This document shows positions 32,806 to 41,612 of a stretch of DNA of 64,000 nt, piece by piece. The notes beneath the pieces are model-generated. The model was not told the origin of the DNA. It did not search any database and saw only the letters and a program-made list of their open reading frames with translations. The translations under genes and the position numbers were made by a program. How positions within the stretch are numbered: position 1 is the stretch's first letter; each line of letters starts with the position of its first letter. The stretch covers positions 1-64,000 of the forward strand of contig PNOM01000003.1 in NCBI GenBank assembly GCA_013824835.1, read 5' to 3'. This DNA comes from Syntrophus sp. (in: bacteria) (lineage in GTDB: Bacteria; Desulfobacterota; Syntrophorhabdia; Syntrophorhabdales; Syntrophorhabdaceae).

Positions 32806-33897
32806 ATGGGAGAAGTCCGTGTCGGAATCGTGGGTGTTGGTAACTGCGCAAGTTCCCTTGTACAGGGCCTGAGTTACTACTCCCGGAAAAATGATGAAAT
32901 AATAGGGCTCATGCATTACGACATCTGCGGATATGAGCCGAAGGATATCAAGGTAGCAGCCGCCTTCGATATAGACAGGAGAAAAGTACGTAAATCCCTC
33001 GGAGAGGCAATCTTTGCAGCGCCGAATTGCACCAGGATCATTGAAAAGGATTTGTTGCCATCCAATGTGACTGTAGCTATGGGCAATGTACTCGATGGTG
33101 TCTCGCCCCATATGATTGATTACTCCGAAGAAAGGAGATTTCTTGTATCCGAAGAGGACCCTGATGATGTAGTCCGGATATTAAAAGAGAGCGGTGTCGA
33201 GATATTAATAAACTACCTGCCTGTAGGATCGCAGAAGGCCAGCGAGTTTTATGCCCGATGCTGTCTTGAATGCGGGGTGAGCCTTATTAACTGTATACCC
33301 GTGTTTATTGCATCTGAGACTAAATGGGCAGCGCTTTTTGAGGTAAAGGGAATACCTATCGTTGGCGATGATGTAAAATCCCAGATAGGAGCTACTATTA
33401 TCCACAGAACCCTTGCGAAATTGTTTAATGACAGGGGGGTAAAGATAGACCGGACTTACCAGCTGAATACAGGGGGGAACACCGACTTTTTGAATATGCT
33501 CAATAGAGAACGGCTTGCATCAAAGAAGATTTCTAAAACTGAGGCCGTTCAATCAACCCTTGATATCCCGATCCTGCCCGACAATATTCATATAGGCCCT
33601 TCTGATTACGTTCCCTGGCAGGAGGACAATAAGGTCTGCTTCATCAGGATTGAGGGAAGAATTTTTGGAGATGTTCCTATTAATCTGGAGTTGAGGTTAT
33701 CAGTCGAGGACTCGCCGAATAGTGCGGGTTCCATGATAGATGCAATACGATGTTGCAAGGTTGCACGGGACAGAGGGATTGGAGGAGTTCTCCAGTCCAT
33801 ATCTGCATATACAATGAAGCACCCCTTGAAACAGTTTCCCGATGAAGTAGCGCGGGAGATGGTTGAAGAGTTTATCAGAGGGGACAGAGAGAGGTAG
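32806..33897 (+). CDS. ino1: myo-Inositol-1-phosphate synthase
   Basis: 363 residues, the length and form of the actinobacterial/archaeal Ino1 group. NAD-binding GIVGVGNCASSLVQGL at the start, then AAFDIDRRKVRK, INYLPVGSQKASEFYA, FIASETKWAALFEVKGIPIVGDDVKSQ with catalytic lysines, TYQLNTGGNTDFLNML and SAGSMIDAIRCCKVARD. It cyclises glucose 6-phosphate to inositol 1-phosphate using NAD as a hidden cofactor. Such enzymes are rare in Proteobacteria-like groups. The CDP-alcohol phosphatidyltransferase gene begins nine bases later, which points to phosphatidylinositol-type lipids. Confidence 0.93.
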   Translation: MGEVRVGIVGVGNCASSLVQGLSYYSRKNDEIIGLMHYDICGYEPKDIKVAAAFDIDRRKVRKSLGEAIFAAPNCTRIIEKDLLPSNVTVAMGNVLDGVSPHMIDYSEERRFLVSEEDPDDVVRILKESGVEILINYLPVGSQKASEFYARCCLECGVSLINCIPVFIASETKWAALFEVKGIPIVGDDVKSQIGATIIHRTLAKLFNDRGVKIDRTYQLNTGGNTDFLNMLNRERLASKKISKTEAVQSTLDIPILPDNIHIGPSDYVPWQEDNKVCFIRIEGRIFGDVPINLELRLSVEDSPNSAGSMIDAIRCCKVARDRGIGGVLQSISAYTMKHPLKQFPDEVAREMVEEFIRGDRER

Positions 33898-33906
33898 GTG
33901 CCGTAA

Positions 33907-34488
33907 TTGATAAGCTCAAGAATCGGCCATTCCCTTGATCCTCTTATTCTTAAAATATATCGCATCCTCTTTATGGGCAAGTCTCTGCACCCCAATGTAC
34001 TGACTTTGTTGGGCGTATTCTTCGGTTTCATAGCTTTTATCCTTATCCTGCGGGATTTTCTTATATTGAGCGGTCTGGCCCTTATGATTTCAGGTCTTTT
34101 TGACCTTATGGATGGTGCTATCGCGAGAAACACGGATCACGTGACTACCTTCGGCGGGTTTCTTGACTCTGTTCTTGACAGATATACAGATCTGTTTTTA
34201 ATGTGCGGTGTTGTAATGTATTTTATGAAAAGGGGTGATCAGTTTAATGTCCTTATGGCATTTATTGCTTCCATAGGAATTGCCTTAGTGCCTTATGCAA
34301 AGGCAAGGGCGGAGGCATCCCGCATTTCCTGCAATACGGGCCTTCTCGAAAGGCCGGAAAGATTGTTTATCCTCCTGTGCGGTCTTCTCTTCAATATACT
34401 TCCTTATGCAATAATAGTTCTTGCCCTCTTTACCCACATAACGGTAGTTCAAAGAATTATATATGTGAAAAGGGCTGTGAGAGATTAA
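33907..34488 (+). CDS. CDP-alcohol phosphatidyltransferase (likely inositol-phosphate phospholipid synthase)
   Basis: 193 residues with the family signature D-G-x2-A-R-x8-G-x3-D-x3-D in DGAIARNTDHVTTFGGFLDSVLDRYTD and about five to six membrane helices. The enzyme joins CDP-diacylglycerol to an alcohol phosphate at the inner membrane. Lying nine bases after ino1, it is best read as phosphatidylinositol-phosphate (or archaetidyl-like) synthase using inositol 1-phosphate; plain phosphatidylglycerophosphate synthase is the alternative. The start TTG 33907 is the only one fitting the family; GGTG just upstream may be its ribosome site. It ends the operon, 18 bp from the ispG stop. Confidence 0.8.
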   Translation: MISSRIGHSLDPLILKIYRILFMGKSLHPNVLTLLGVFFGFIAFILILRDFLILSGLALMISGLFDLMDGAIARNTDHVTTFGGFLDSVLDRYTDLFLMCGVVMYFMKRGDQFNVLMAFIASIGIALVPYAKARAEASRISCNTGLLERPERLFILLCGLLFNILPYAIIVLALFTHITVVQRIIYVKRAVRD

Positions 34489-34506
34489 TAGAAGAATTAT
34501 GTCCTG

Positions 34507-35568
34507 TCAGGTTGCCACAAGGTTGTAAATCTCCTCTTTCAGGATGTCCTTGGCCATTTCCTTCGGGATGTTTGTTTTTATGATTTTCCCTTTGGAGAAC
34601 AAGACTGCGTTATTTTTACCAAAGGCTATACCTATATCAGCCCCTTTTGCTTCACCGGGACCATTAACCTCGCAGCCCATAAGGGCAACATCGAGATAGG
34701 CATCGATACTGGCAATATCCTTTTCAAACTCTTCCACTATTTCAGCAAGGTTTGTTGTGCATCTTCCGCAGGTGGGGCACGAAATGATATTGATGCCTCT
34801 TTTTCTGAGACCAAGGTCTCTCAGAATATGATACGCGGCAATAACTTCATACACCGGGTTGCCGGTGAGAGAGACCCGTATTGTGTCCCCGAGTCCTTCA
34901 TGGAGCAATATGCCTATGCCTATGGCGGACTTAATGGCCCCTGAGAAGATGGGGCCCGCCTCAGTGATACCGATATGAAGAGGGTAATTCGATTGTTTGG
35001 AGAACTTCTTGCATGCATCTATGGTTTCGTGGATATTTGATGCCTTAAGAGAAACCTTTAATTCAGTCCAGCCCGTGTCCTCGAAGAGTTTCGTATAGTA
35101 AAGGGCGCTTTCAACCATTGTTTTTGCATCTGGTTTCACCTGTCCCTTTAAGAGCCTTTTTTCTATGGAACCTATGTTTATCCCGATCCTGACAGGAGTC
35201 TTTGTATCTGCGGCAACAACTGCAATCTCCTTAACCTTTCGTACATTATTGATTGTACCGGGATTTATCCTGACCCCGTCTATGCCCAATTCCATGGCCT
35301 TTATGGCAATTTTATGATTAAAATGGATATCGCCGATAATAGGAACATCTAATTCCTGTTTTAAGAACGGAATAATCTTGCAGGTATCCAGCTCAGGTAA
35401 TGCAATGCGTATCAGCTCACACCCCGCCTTTTTTAATTCTCTTGACTGATTCAGCGTCTCCTGAAAATTATCGGGGTTTGTATTCAACATTGACTGGACA
35501 ACTATCGGTGCATTGCCTCCGACATATACGTCTCCAATTTTAATCTTTTTTGTATTCTTTCTTTTCAT
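34507..35568 (-). CDS. ispG: (E)-4-hydroxy-3-methylbut-2-enyl-diphosphate synthase
   Basis: 353 residues, standard GcpE. The TIM-barrel start PIVVQSMLNTNPDN, then CELIRIALPELD, IGDIHFNHKIAIKAMELGIDGVRINPG and LKVSLKASNI are typical; the [4Fe-4S] ligands lie in CPTCGRC and MGCEVNGPGEAKGADIG near the C-terminus. It converts methylerythritol cyclodiphosphate to HMBPP in the MEP isoprenoid pathway. No ribosome site is visible before the ATG, and the predicted promoter leaves a leader of only about nine bases, so translation may be nearly leaderless. Monocistronic. Confidence 0.95.
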   Translation of the reverse strand: MKRKNTKKIKIGDVYVGGNAPIVVQSMLNTNPDNFQETLNQSRELKKAGCELIRIALPELDTCKIIPFLKQELDVPIIGDIHFNHKIAIKAMELGIDGVRINPGTINNVRKVKEIAVVAADTKTPVRIGINIGSIEKRLLKGQVKPDAKTMVESALYYTKLFEDTGWTELKVSLKASNIHETIDACKKFSKQSNYPLHIGITEAGPIFSGAIKSAIGIGILLHEGLGDTIRVSLTGNPVYEVIAAYHILRDLGLRKRGINIISCPTCGRCTTNLAEIVEEFEKDIASIDAYLDVALMGCEVNGPGEAKGADIGIAFGKNNAVLFSKGKIIKTNIPKEMAKDILKEEIYNLVAT

Positions 35569-35583
35569 GCGGGCGTTTCATCA

Positions 35584-35612
35584 ATTGTATAATCTGTGTG
35601 AGATGTTGTCAA
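35584..35612 (-). promoter_or_regulatory. Promoter of ispG
   Basis: Minus strand: perfect TTGACA (35612-35607), 17-bp spacer, TACAAT (35589-35584). The transcription start would be near 35577, about nine bases before the ATG. Confidence 0.6.
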
Positions 35613-35695
35613 TCACGAATCATTCATTCAAATGGACAAAATGTATAACCTGTTGTAGATTATGAAGAATATTATTTATTAACGTCGGGATAATA

Positions 35696-37756
35696 ATGGG
35701 GTTAACATCGCATATGAACAATGAAAGTCACCTTATAAAAGAACTTGTTGAAGAGCTTGCATCAAAAAACGAGATAATTGCCTCTCTGAAAAAGTCTGCT
35801 GAAGAACTGAAGAGGGTTGAGAGGGCATTACGGGAAAGCGAGAAAAGATACAGATCCCTTATCAGGCAATCGTCAGACGGTGTCTATATTTTTCATCATG
35901 AAACCGGCAGGATTCTCGAAGCGAACGATCAGTTTCTCAGAATGCTCGGCTATACTGAAGAGGAGATTACCTCTCTCCGTCTCTATGACATTGTGACCCT
36001 TGATAAGAATATTGTAGACGCGAATATTCAGAAGGTGCTGCAGGACAGGCAATACTTATTTGGTTTAAGACAGTATGTCTGTAAGGATGGCAGCCTTATA
36101 GATGTTGAGATCAGTTCTACCCTGATTCGCTACGGCAGTTCTAAAGTCATCATGGTAAATGTCAGGAATATGTCTGAAAGGATGCGTGATGAAAAAGAAC
36201 TGCAGATACAGACCGATAAAATGCGTGATCAGGCTGAATTACTCGATATTGCAGAGGATGCGATAATCGTGGGCACCCTTGATGGAACGATCATCTTCTG
36301 GAACCATGGGGCAGTGGAAAGGTACGGCTGGTCAAAAAAAGATGCCATGGGTAAACAGGTTCAGATACTTCTTAATTCGCAGTTCCCCGAGTCTATAGAT
36401 AAAATCCGGGAAGATCTTTTTCGGGAAGGTAGATGGGAAGGGGAAGTAATACATCAAAAGTCGGACGGCACAAAGATTATTGTCGACAGTAAGTGGGCTT
36501 TAAGGAAGAACAAAGACGGCAAACCGGCTGCAATAATGGAGATAAACAATGACATAACGAAAAGGAAACGGGCCGAAGAAGCGTTACAGAAGACCAAGGA
36601 TGAGCTTGAACTTCGTGTAGAAGAAAGGACAATTGAATTAAAAGAAATGAACGAACGGCTCATCAACGAACTTAACCGGCGAAAGCAGATTGAGGATTTG
36701 TTAAGGAAGGGCGCCGAGCGCTATAAGAATTTGTTTGAAGATTCTCCGATTGGTATTTATAGAACGAACCCCGATGGCCGTATTCTCATGGCAAATCCTA
36801 TTCTGGTACGGATGCTCGGGTTTTCTTCCTTTAATCAACTTGCTTCAACGCCTTTGAAAAATGGTGATTATGAGCCTTCCTATCTCAAAAAGAAGATGAA
36901 AAAGCGCCTTGAACGGGAAGGGCGGGTAAGAGGGTTTGAAGCAAAGTGGAAACGTTTTGATGGATCCACAATCTATGTGAGGGAAAACGCACAGGCCGTA
37001 CGTGCTCCGGATGGAACAGTGATCTACTATGAAGGAACGGTTGAAGATATAAGCGAACAGAAAAAGGCGGAAGAAAAGATTAATTCCTACCAGAATCAAC
37101 TGCGTTCATTGGCATCCGATCTGTCATTAGCGGAAGAGAGGGAAAGAAGACGTATTGCAACAACCCTTCACGATCATATCGGACAGATTCTTGCAATTTC
37201 AAAGATTAAGCTTGGCGCACTCCTTGAATGCGCCAAAGAAAGTGACATTGAGGAAAGCTTGCGGGAGGTCCGTAGCCTTGTTGGGCAGGCCATCCAGTAT
37301 ACACGGTCCCTGACCTCCGAACTAAGCCCTCCCATCCTTTATGAGCTTGGACTTGAGGCAGCCCTTGAGTGGCTTTGCGAACAGGCCCATGAGCAACATG
37401 GTATTGCCTATGAATTTGAAACTGATCAGCACATGAAACCCGTGAGTGATGAAATACGTATTTTTCTTTTTACCGCAGTTCGCGAACTTCTGGTGAATGT
37501 GGCAAAACATGCCAATGCACAAAAGGTTAAAGTGACTGCCAGAAGAATTGACCGGAACATCTCCATTCATGTGGCAGATGACGGTATCGGGTTTAATACA
37601 TCAAAAGTAACCTTTTATCTTGATAAGAACAAGGGTTTTGGTCTCTTCAGCATAAGGGAACGGCTTACCCATCTCGGAGGTCAGATGGAGATAAAATCTC
37701 AACGTGGTCGAAGCGCACGAATCATACTGTCAGCGCCGTTAAAAACCGAGAAATGA
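35696..37756 (+). CDS. Multi-PAS sensor histidine kinase (HisKA_3/NarX-like)
   Basis: 686 residues, no membrane segment, so a cytoplasmic sensor. Three PAS domains: about 45-160 (RYRSLIRQSSDGVYIFHHE), 178-295 (AEDAIIVGTLDGTIIFWNHGA) and 345-460 (YKNLFEDSPIGIYRTNPDG), each followed by a PAC segment. A coiled coil at about 298-340 links the last two. The kinase part has the HisKA_3 H-box RRRIATTLHDHIGQ (phospho-His near 491) and HATPase motifs VRELLVNVAKHA, DDGIGF and GFGLFSIRERL. This kinase class normally pairs with NarL/LuxR-type regulators, but none is adjacent, so it is an orphan here. Start ATG 35696 or 35714. Confidence 0.9.
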   Translation: MGLTSHMNNESHLIKELVEELASKNEIIASLKKSAEELKRVERALRESEKRYRSLIRQSSDGVYIFHHETGRILEANDQFLRMLGYTEEEITSLRLYDIVTLDKNIVDANIQKVLQDRQYLFGLRQYVCKDGSLIDVEISSTLIRYGSSKVIMVNVRNMSERMRDEKELQIQTDKMRDQAELLDIAEDAIIVGTLDGTIIFWNHGAVERYGWSKKDAMGKQVQILLNSQFPESIDKIREDLFREGRWEGEVIHQKSDGTKIIVDSKWALRKNKDGKPAAIMEINNDITKRKRAEEALQKTKDELELRVEERTIELKEMNERLINELNRRKQIEDLLRKGAERYKNLFEDSPIGIYRTNPDGRILMANPILVRMLGFSSFNQLASTPLKNGDYEPSYLKKKMKKRLEREGRVRGFEAKWKRFDGSTIYVRENAQAVRAPDGTVIYYEGTVEDISEQKKAEEKINSYQNQLRSLASDLSLAEERERRRIATTLHDHIGQILAISKIKLGALLECAKESDIEESLREVRSLVGQAIQYTRSLTSELSPPILYELGLEAALEWLCEQAHEQHGIAYEFETDQHMKPVSDEIRIFLFTAVRELLVNVAKHANAQKVKVTARRIDRNISIHVADDGIGFNTSKVTFYLDKNKGFGLFSIRERLTHLGGQMEIKSQRGRSARIILSAPLKTEK

Positions 37757-38089
37757 TTCAAAGAAGGACAAGGTATCAATACATGGTTTTCGGCAATGAC
37801 ATACAATCAAAGAGAAAGCTGTACATGTAAACTTATAGGTTCATAGAAGTTTTATTAAGAATAAATATCTATTATAAAAATTATCAAAAGGCTTATGAGA
37901 AGGCTTGACATTGCAAAAATAAAAATGTTTAATTAAACGCCAAGTGAAAATTTTCATTACATCGCAAAGGGTAGGTTTAAGCCTGATAATTCGGCATAGG
38001 AATGATATCCTTGACTCCTTTTATGCCCGGCTTGCCGTTCCCTTGAGAATAGAAAAGGCTGCATTAATTCTTACACAAGGAGGTTATGA
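37757..38089. other. 333-bp gene-free leader region before oadB-like gene
   Basis: AT-rich. It holds the promoter at 37905-37933, a 12-nt palindrome tgaaaattttca (37945-37956) just downstream that could be an operator, and a good AAGGAGG ribosome site at the end. I see no gene or recognised riboswitch. Confidence 0.5.
37905..37933 (+). promoter_or_regulatory. Promoter of the oadB-like operon
   Basis: TTGACA (37905-37910), 17-bp spacer, TTTAAT (37928-37933): a strong sigma70 match, about 157 bp before the start codon. Confidence 0.6.
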
Positions 38090-39247
38090 ATGAGTTTAAA
38101 CGAAATTTGGGATTTGCTTATCGGCACACTCAAGACTACCGGTTTCCCTATGCTGTTTGCTGCAGGTGGCTGGAAGTATGTTATTATGTGGGCCTTCGGC
38201 TGTTTCTTTCTCTACCTGGCAATAGTTAAGGATTTTGAGCCTCTCCTTCTCCTGCCCATCGGTTTCGGTATCTTTGTAGTAAACTTCCCGAATACACCAT
38301 TGTTCGGGTTTGCTGAGAACGGTCAACCCGAGCTGCTGATGTTTTTCTACAAATATGGTATCCTCTGGGAGGTTATTCCCTGCCTTATATTCCTCGGTCT
38401 CGGGGCAATGACTGATTTTGAACCCCTGATTTCCAACCCGAAGATGCTCCTCATTGGTGCCGGGGCACAGCTCGGCGTCTTCGTGACCTTTACCGGTACG
38501 ATCCTTGCCGGTTTTACTATTAAAGAAGCCGCATCAGTAGGTATCATCGGCGGCGCAGACGGCCCGACAACGATTTATATTACCGCAAAGCTTGCACCCC
38601 ATCTGTTAAGCGCCAATACCCTTGCCGCATACTCCTATATGTCCCTTGTTCCTGTTATTCAGGCACCGATCATGCGAATGATGACAAGCGACAAGGAACG
38701 TCTCATCAAGATGAAAATAGGGAGAAGGTGTTCCCATACAGAACTTGTGCTCTTTCCCCTCATCTGCGGCGGTATTATCGCCTTGATGGTCCCGGCAGTT
38801 ATGCCCCTCATGGGTATGCTGATGTTCGGCAACCTCATGAGAGTGAGCGGTGTGGTAAAGCGGTTAACTGAAACTGCTTCAAACCAGCTCATGGATATTG
38901 TAACGATCTTTCTCGGCCTCAGCGTTGGCGCCTCCATGCAGGCCCACGTTTTCCTCACCTATAAACCCATGCTCGTTTTCGGCCTTGGTCTTGTCGATTT
39001 TATCGTTTGCACCATGGGTGGTATCCTCACCGTAAAGATCATTAATATTTTTGCAACAAACAAGATCAACCCCCTTATCGGCAACTCGGGGGTCTCTGCA
39101 ATTCCTATGGCGCCGAGGCTTTCTCAGCTTATCGGACAGCAGTATGACAAGAAAAACTTTCTCCTCATGCATGCGATGGCAGCGTGTCTTGCCGGCTCCA
39201 TCGGTTCACCGGCAGCGGCAGGTATGCTTATATCCATGTTTGAGTAA
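38090..39247 (+). CDS. Na+-translocating decarboxylase beta subunit (OadB/GcdB/MmdB type)
   Basis: 385 residues, about nine to eleven membrane helices. Family motifs: FFLYLAIVKDFEPLLLLPIGFG, the ALPLLIFLGLGAMTDF-like stretch, AASVGIIGGADGPTTIYI (the Asp of GGADGPT takes part in Na+ transport) and NSGVSAIPMAPRLSQ near the end. It forms the membrane channel that couples decarboxylation of a biotin-bound carboxyl group to Na+ export. The carboxyltransferase and biotin carrier subunits are not in the window, so the substrate (oxaloacetate, methylmalonyl-CoA or glutaconyl-CoA) is open. Start fixed by AAGGAGG. The next gene begins 11 bp later. Confidence 0.93.
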   Translation: MSLNEIWDLLIGTLKTTGFPMLFAAGGWKYVIMWAFGCFFLYLAIVKDFEPLLLLPIGFGIFVVNFPNTPLFGFAENGQPELLMFFYKYGILWEVIPCLIFLGLGAMTDFEPLISNPKMLLIGAGAQLGVFVTFTGTILAGFTIKEAASVGIIGGADGPTTIYITAKLAPHLLSANTLAAYSYMSLVPVIQAPIMRMMTSDKERLIKMKIGRRCSHTELVLFPLICGGIIALMVPAVMPLMGMLMFGNLMRVSGVVKRLTETASNQLMDIVTIFLGLSVGASMQAHVFLTYKPMLVFGLGLVDFIVCTMGGILTVKIINIFATNKINPLIGNSGVSAIPMAPRLSQLIGQQYDKKNFLLMHAMAACLAGSIGSPAAAGMLISMFE

Positions 39248-39258
39248 GGGGGATTGAC

Positions 39259-39807
39259 ATGAAGACGATAAAATATTTGATGCTTATTTGTTTAATGTTC
39301 GGAATAACCCTTATCCCGATGGTTGCTGCGGCTTCCGGCGCCCCTGCAGGGAAAAAGGTAATTACCCCTGAAGAGGGGATAGCTGCATTGGAGGCTACTC
39401 CCTATGAAAAGAAATTCGGAGCGCCCATTATGCCCGGCGGCAAAATCGTAAAAACCGAGGATACGGCAGCTTTTTATGAAATCAGCCAGCCCCATGAAAA
39501 GGTGGTTGAATTCTACAAGGAAGTCCTGAAGGTCTATGGCGATGAAAAATTCCGTGATTGGAAGGATCAGATATACATAGAGGATCTGGGTGGTGCAAAA
39601 TGGCATTCCATCGGTATCATGAAGGGCGACGGAGAAAAGACTACCGTAAAGATTACCCGTGATAACATGACATGGGTATTCAGTACCCTTATCATACGGT
39701 TTGCCGGTGTCTTTTTTGTCCTTTGCGTGCTCTGGGTTCTCCTTAATCTCAACAGTTTCTGCATGAAGAAATTTTTCCCGGATACAAAAAAGGCTGCTGC
39801 AAAGTGA
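39259..39807 (+). CDS. Signal-peptide protein with C-terminal OadG-like membrane helix
   Basis: 182 residues. A Sec signal peptide (residues 1-24, ending near VAAA), a periplasmic domain of about 110 residues (PGGKIVKTEDTAAFYEI, VVEFYKEVLKVYGDEKF), a single membrane helix at about 140-166 (STLIIRFAGVFFVLCVLWVLL) and a short basic cytoplasmic tail ending KKAAAK. The helix and tail recall the gamma subunit of Na+ decarboxylases, a small one-helix protein holding the complex together, but the large extracytoplasmic domain is not part of standard OadG. Position 11 bp after the beta subunit supports a gamma-like role. Family not recognised for the domain. Confidence 0.6.
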   Translation: MKTIKYLMLICLMFGITLIPMVAAASGAPAGKKVITPEEGIAALEATPYEKKFGAPIMPGGKIVKTEDTAAFYEISQPHEKVVEFYKEVLKVYGDEKFRDWKDQIYIEDLGGAKWHSIGIMKGDGEKTTVKITRDNMTWVFSTLIIRFAGVFFVLCVLWVLLNLNSFCMKKFFPDTKKAAAK

Positions 39808-39838
39808 TGTAACCTGTAACAAATAACAATTATTTCAA

Positions 39839-39870
39839 TGAAACCCCTTTTCTCAAGAGAAGGGGTTTCA
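39839..39870 (+). terminator. Terminator after the oadB-like operon
   Basis: Arms tgaaacccctt and aaggggtttca within 39839-39870 give a long stem followed by a T-rich stretch (tttatt). Confidence 0.75.
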
Positions 39871-39944
39871 TTTATTCAGGATACTGCATATAGAGGCAAA
39901 AAGAATATGATGCGATAGAGAATTCAGGAATAAAGGAGAGATTT

Positions 39945-41600
39945 ATGAACACGAATTACACGATTTCCCGCTACCTCCTCAGCCGCCTGCAGGAAGTCGG
40001 CATTAAACACCTCTTTGGTGTTCCCGGTGATTATGTTCTCGATTTCCTGGACGAGGTTATTGCCAGTCCCATTCAATGGGTAGGTAACTGTAATGAGTTG
40101 AATGCCGGTTACGCAGCTGACGGCTATGCCCGCATTAACGGGGCAGGGGCCGCAGTTGTAACCTATGGTGTGGGAGGGCTGAGCATTTTGAACGCTGTAG
40201 CCGGTGCCTTTGCCGAGCATGTGCCCATGATTGTCATCAGCGGTGCCCCGCCTGCCCGACGGAGGGAATCGGGCGCCATGGTGCATCACCTTGTTTCCAA
40301 TTACTACCTCCAACTGGATATCTTCAGAAAAATGACGGTTGATGCGGCCATACTGACCGATCCCAATACTGCCCCTGATGAGATTGACCGCGTTATCCGG
40401 AATTGCATAACCCGGAAGCTCCCTGTCTACCTTGAGCTTCCTATCGATATGGCTCATGCCCCTTGTCGCCGACCAGGAGCGCTGCCCGCTATTGATTCGT
40501 TGCCTTCTGACAAGGATAGCCTGGCAGAGTGCGTATCAGAGGCTGCGGAGATGTTTAATAGCGCTGATCATCCCCTGATCCTCGCCGGTGTGGAGCTGCT
40601 CCGCTTCGGACTTGGAGGCGATACGCTTCATCTTGTTGAGACTGCTGAGGTTCCTTTTGCCACAATGCTAAGCAGCAAGTCTGTATTGCCCGAGCTTCAT
40701 CCCCAGTTTGTCGGGATCTACCAGGGAGGCTGGAGCCGGGAGGTGGTTCGCCGTCAGGTAGAGGATTCCGACTGCCTCTTGTCCCTTGGGGTCTGGATAA
40801 CCGATCTGGATACGGGTTTGTTTAGCGTAAACCTGGACAACCGTCGGATGATTGCCGCCGGAGGAGGCCAGGTCCGTATCGGCAGCCATTATTACCATCA
40901 AATAGAATTGGCGGATTTCATCGGTCGGCTGGCCTTGGCAGTTCAACCACGTTCCTACCTGACCTCCCATCCGGCTGAATCCTATCAGCCCAGGCAACCA
41001 TTCACACCTGAGACGTCGTCTGTTTTGACGGCCCCTCGCCTATACGAATGTCTGAACCATTTTCTCGATGACCGGATGGTTCTTCTCGCAGAGCCTGGTG
41101 ATGCCTTCTGTGCAGCCCCGGAGTTTCATATTGAAGAGGCTGAAAACTTCATCGTCCAGATCTATTACTCCTCCATCGGCTTCTGTACCCCGGCTGCCTT
41201 GGGAGTTGCCCTGGCGCGTCCTGATAAGCGGCCGGTAGTCCTCACCGGTGACGGCGCCTTCCAGATGACGGCGCAGGAGATCTCCACCATGATCCGGGAA
41301 CGCTGCCCGGCTTTGTTTATAATCATTAATAATGACGGCTATCTGGTTGAACGGCTCCTCCATGTAGACGGGCCCTATAACGACATTCAGATGTGGCACT
41401 ACGCAAGGCTGCCTGAGGTATTTGATGATGGGTCTCATGCCATCGGTATCAGGGTGACCACAGAGGAAGAGCTGGCGCAGGCCATGGAAATAGCCGCTCA
41501 GGAGAAGCAAAAACTCGTGCTTATTGAGGCCTGTCTGCCAAACCGTGACTGCTCTGCAGGTCTGGAGCGCCTTGGGAAAACCTTTCGGCAGGTACAGTAA
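39945..41600 (+). CDS. ThDP-dependent 2-keto acid decarboxylase (pyruvate/indolepyruvate decarboxylase family)
   Basis: 551 residues with the full PDC plan. Catalytic Glu51 in NCNELNAGYAADGYAR, the diagnostic His pair H114-H115 in MVHHLVSN, cofactor motif GDGAFQMTAQEI near 436 with partner INNDGYLVERLLHVDG (about 460-475; the Glu matches that of Zymomonas PDC), and DGPYNDIQMWHY. The HH pair and the Glu favour a non-oxidative decarboxylase giving an aldehyde (acetaldehyde, phenyl- or indoleacetaldehyde) over acetolactate synthase. An aldehyde dehydrogenase is not next door. Codons look more GC-rich than in nearby genes, which could reflect transfer. Own ribosome site AAAGGAG; converges with a small membrane gene. 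Confidence 0.85.
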   Translation: MNTNYTISRYLLSRLQEVGIKHLFGVPGDYVLDFLDEVIASPIQWVGNCNELNAGYAADGYARINGAGAAVVTYGVGGLSILNAVAGAFAEHVPMIVISGAPPARRRESGAMVHHLVSNYYLQLDIFRKMTVDAAILTDPNTAPDEIDRVIRNCITRKLPVYLELPIDMAHAPCRRPGALPAIDSLPSDKDSLAECVSEAAEMFNSADHPLILAGVELLRFGLGGDTLHLVETAEVPFATMLSSKSVLPELHPQFVGIYQGGWSREVVRRQVEDSDCLLSLGVWITDLDTGLFSVNLDNRRMIAAGGGQVRIGSHYYHQIELADFIGRLALAVQPRSYLTSHPAESYQPRQPFTPETSSVLTAPRLYECLNHFLDDRMVLLAEPGDAFCAAPEFHIEEAENFIVQIYYSSIGFCTPAALGVALARPDKRPVVLTGDGAFQMTAQEISTMIRERCPALFIIINNDGYLVERLLHVDGPYNDIQMWHYARLPEVFDDGSHAIGIRVTTEEELAQAMEIAAQEKQKLVLIEACLPNRDCSAGLERLGKTFRQVQ

Positions 41601-41612
41601 AAAAGTAAAATA

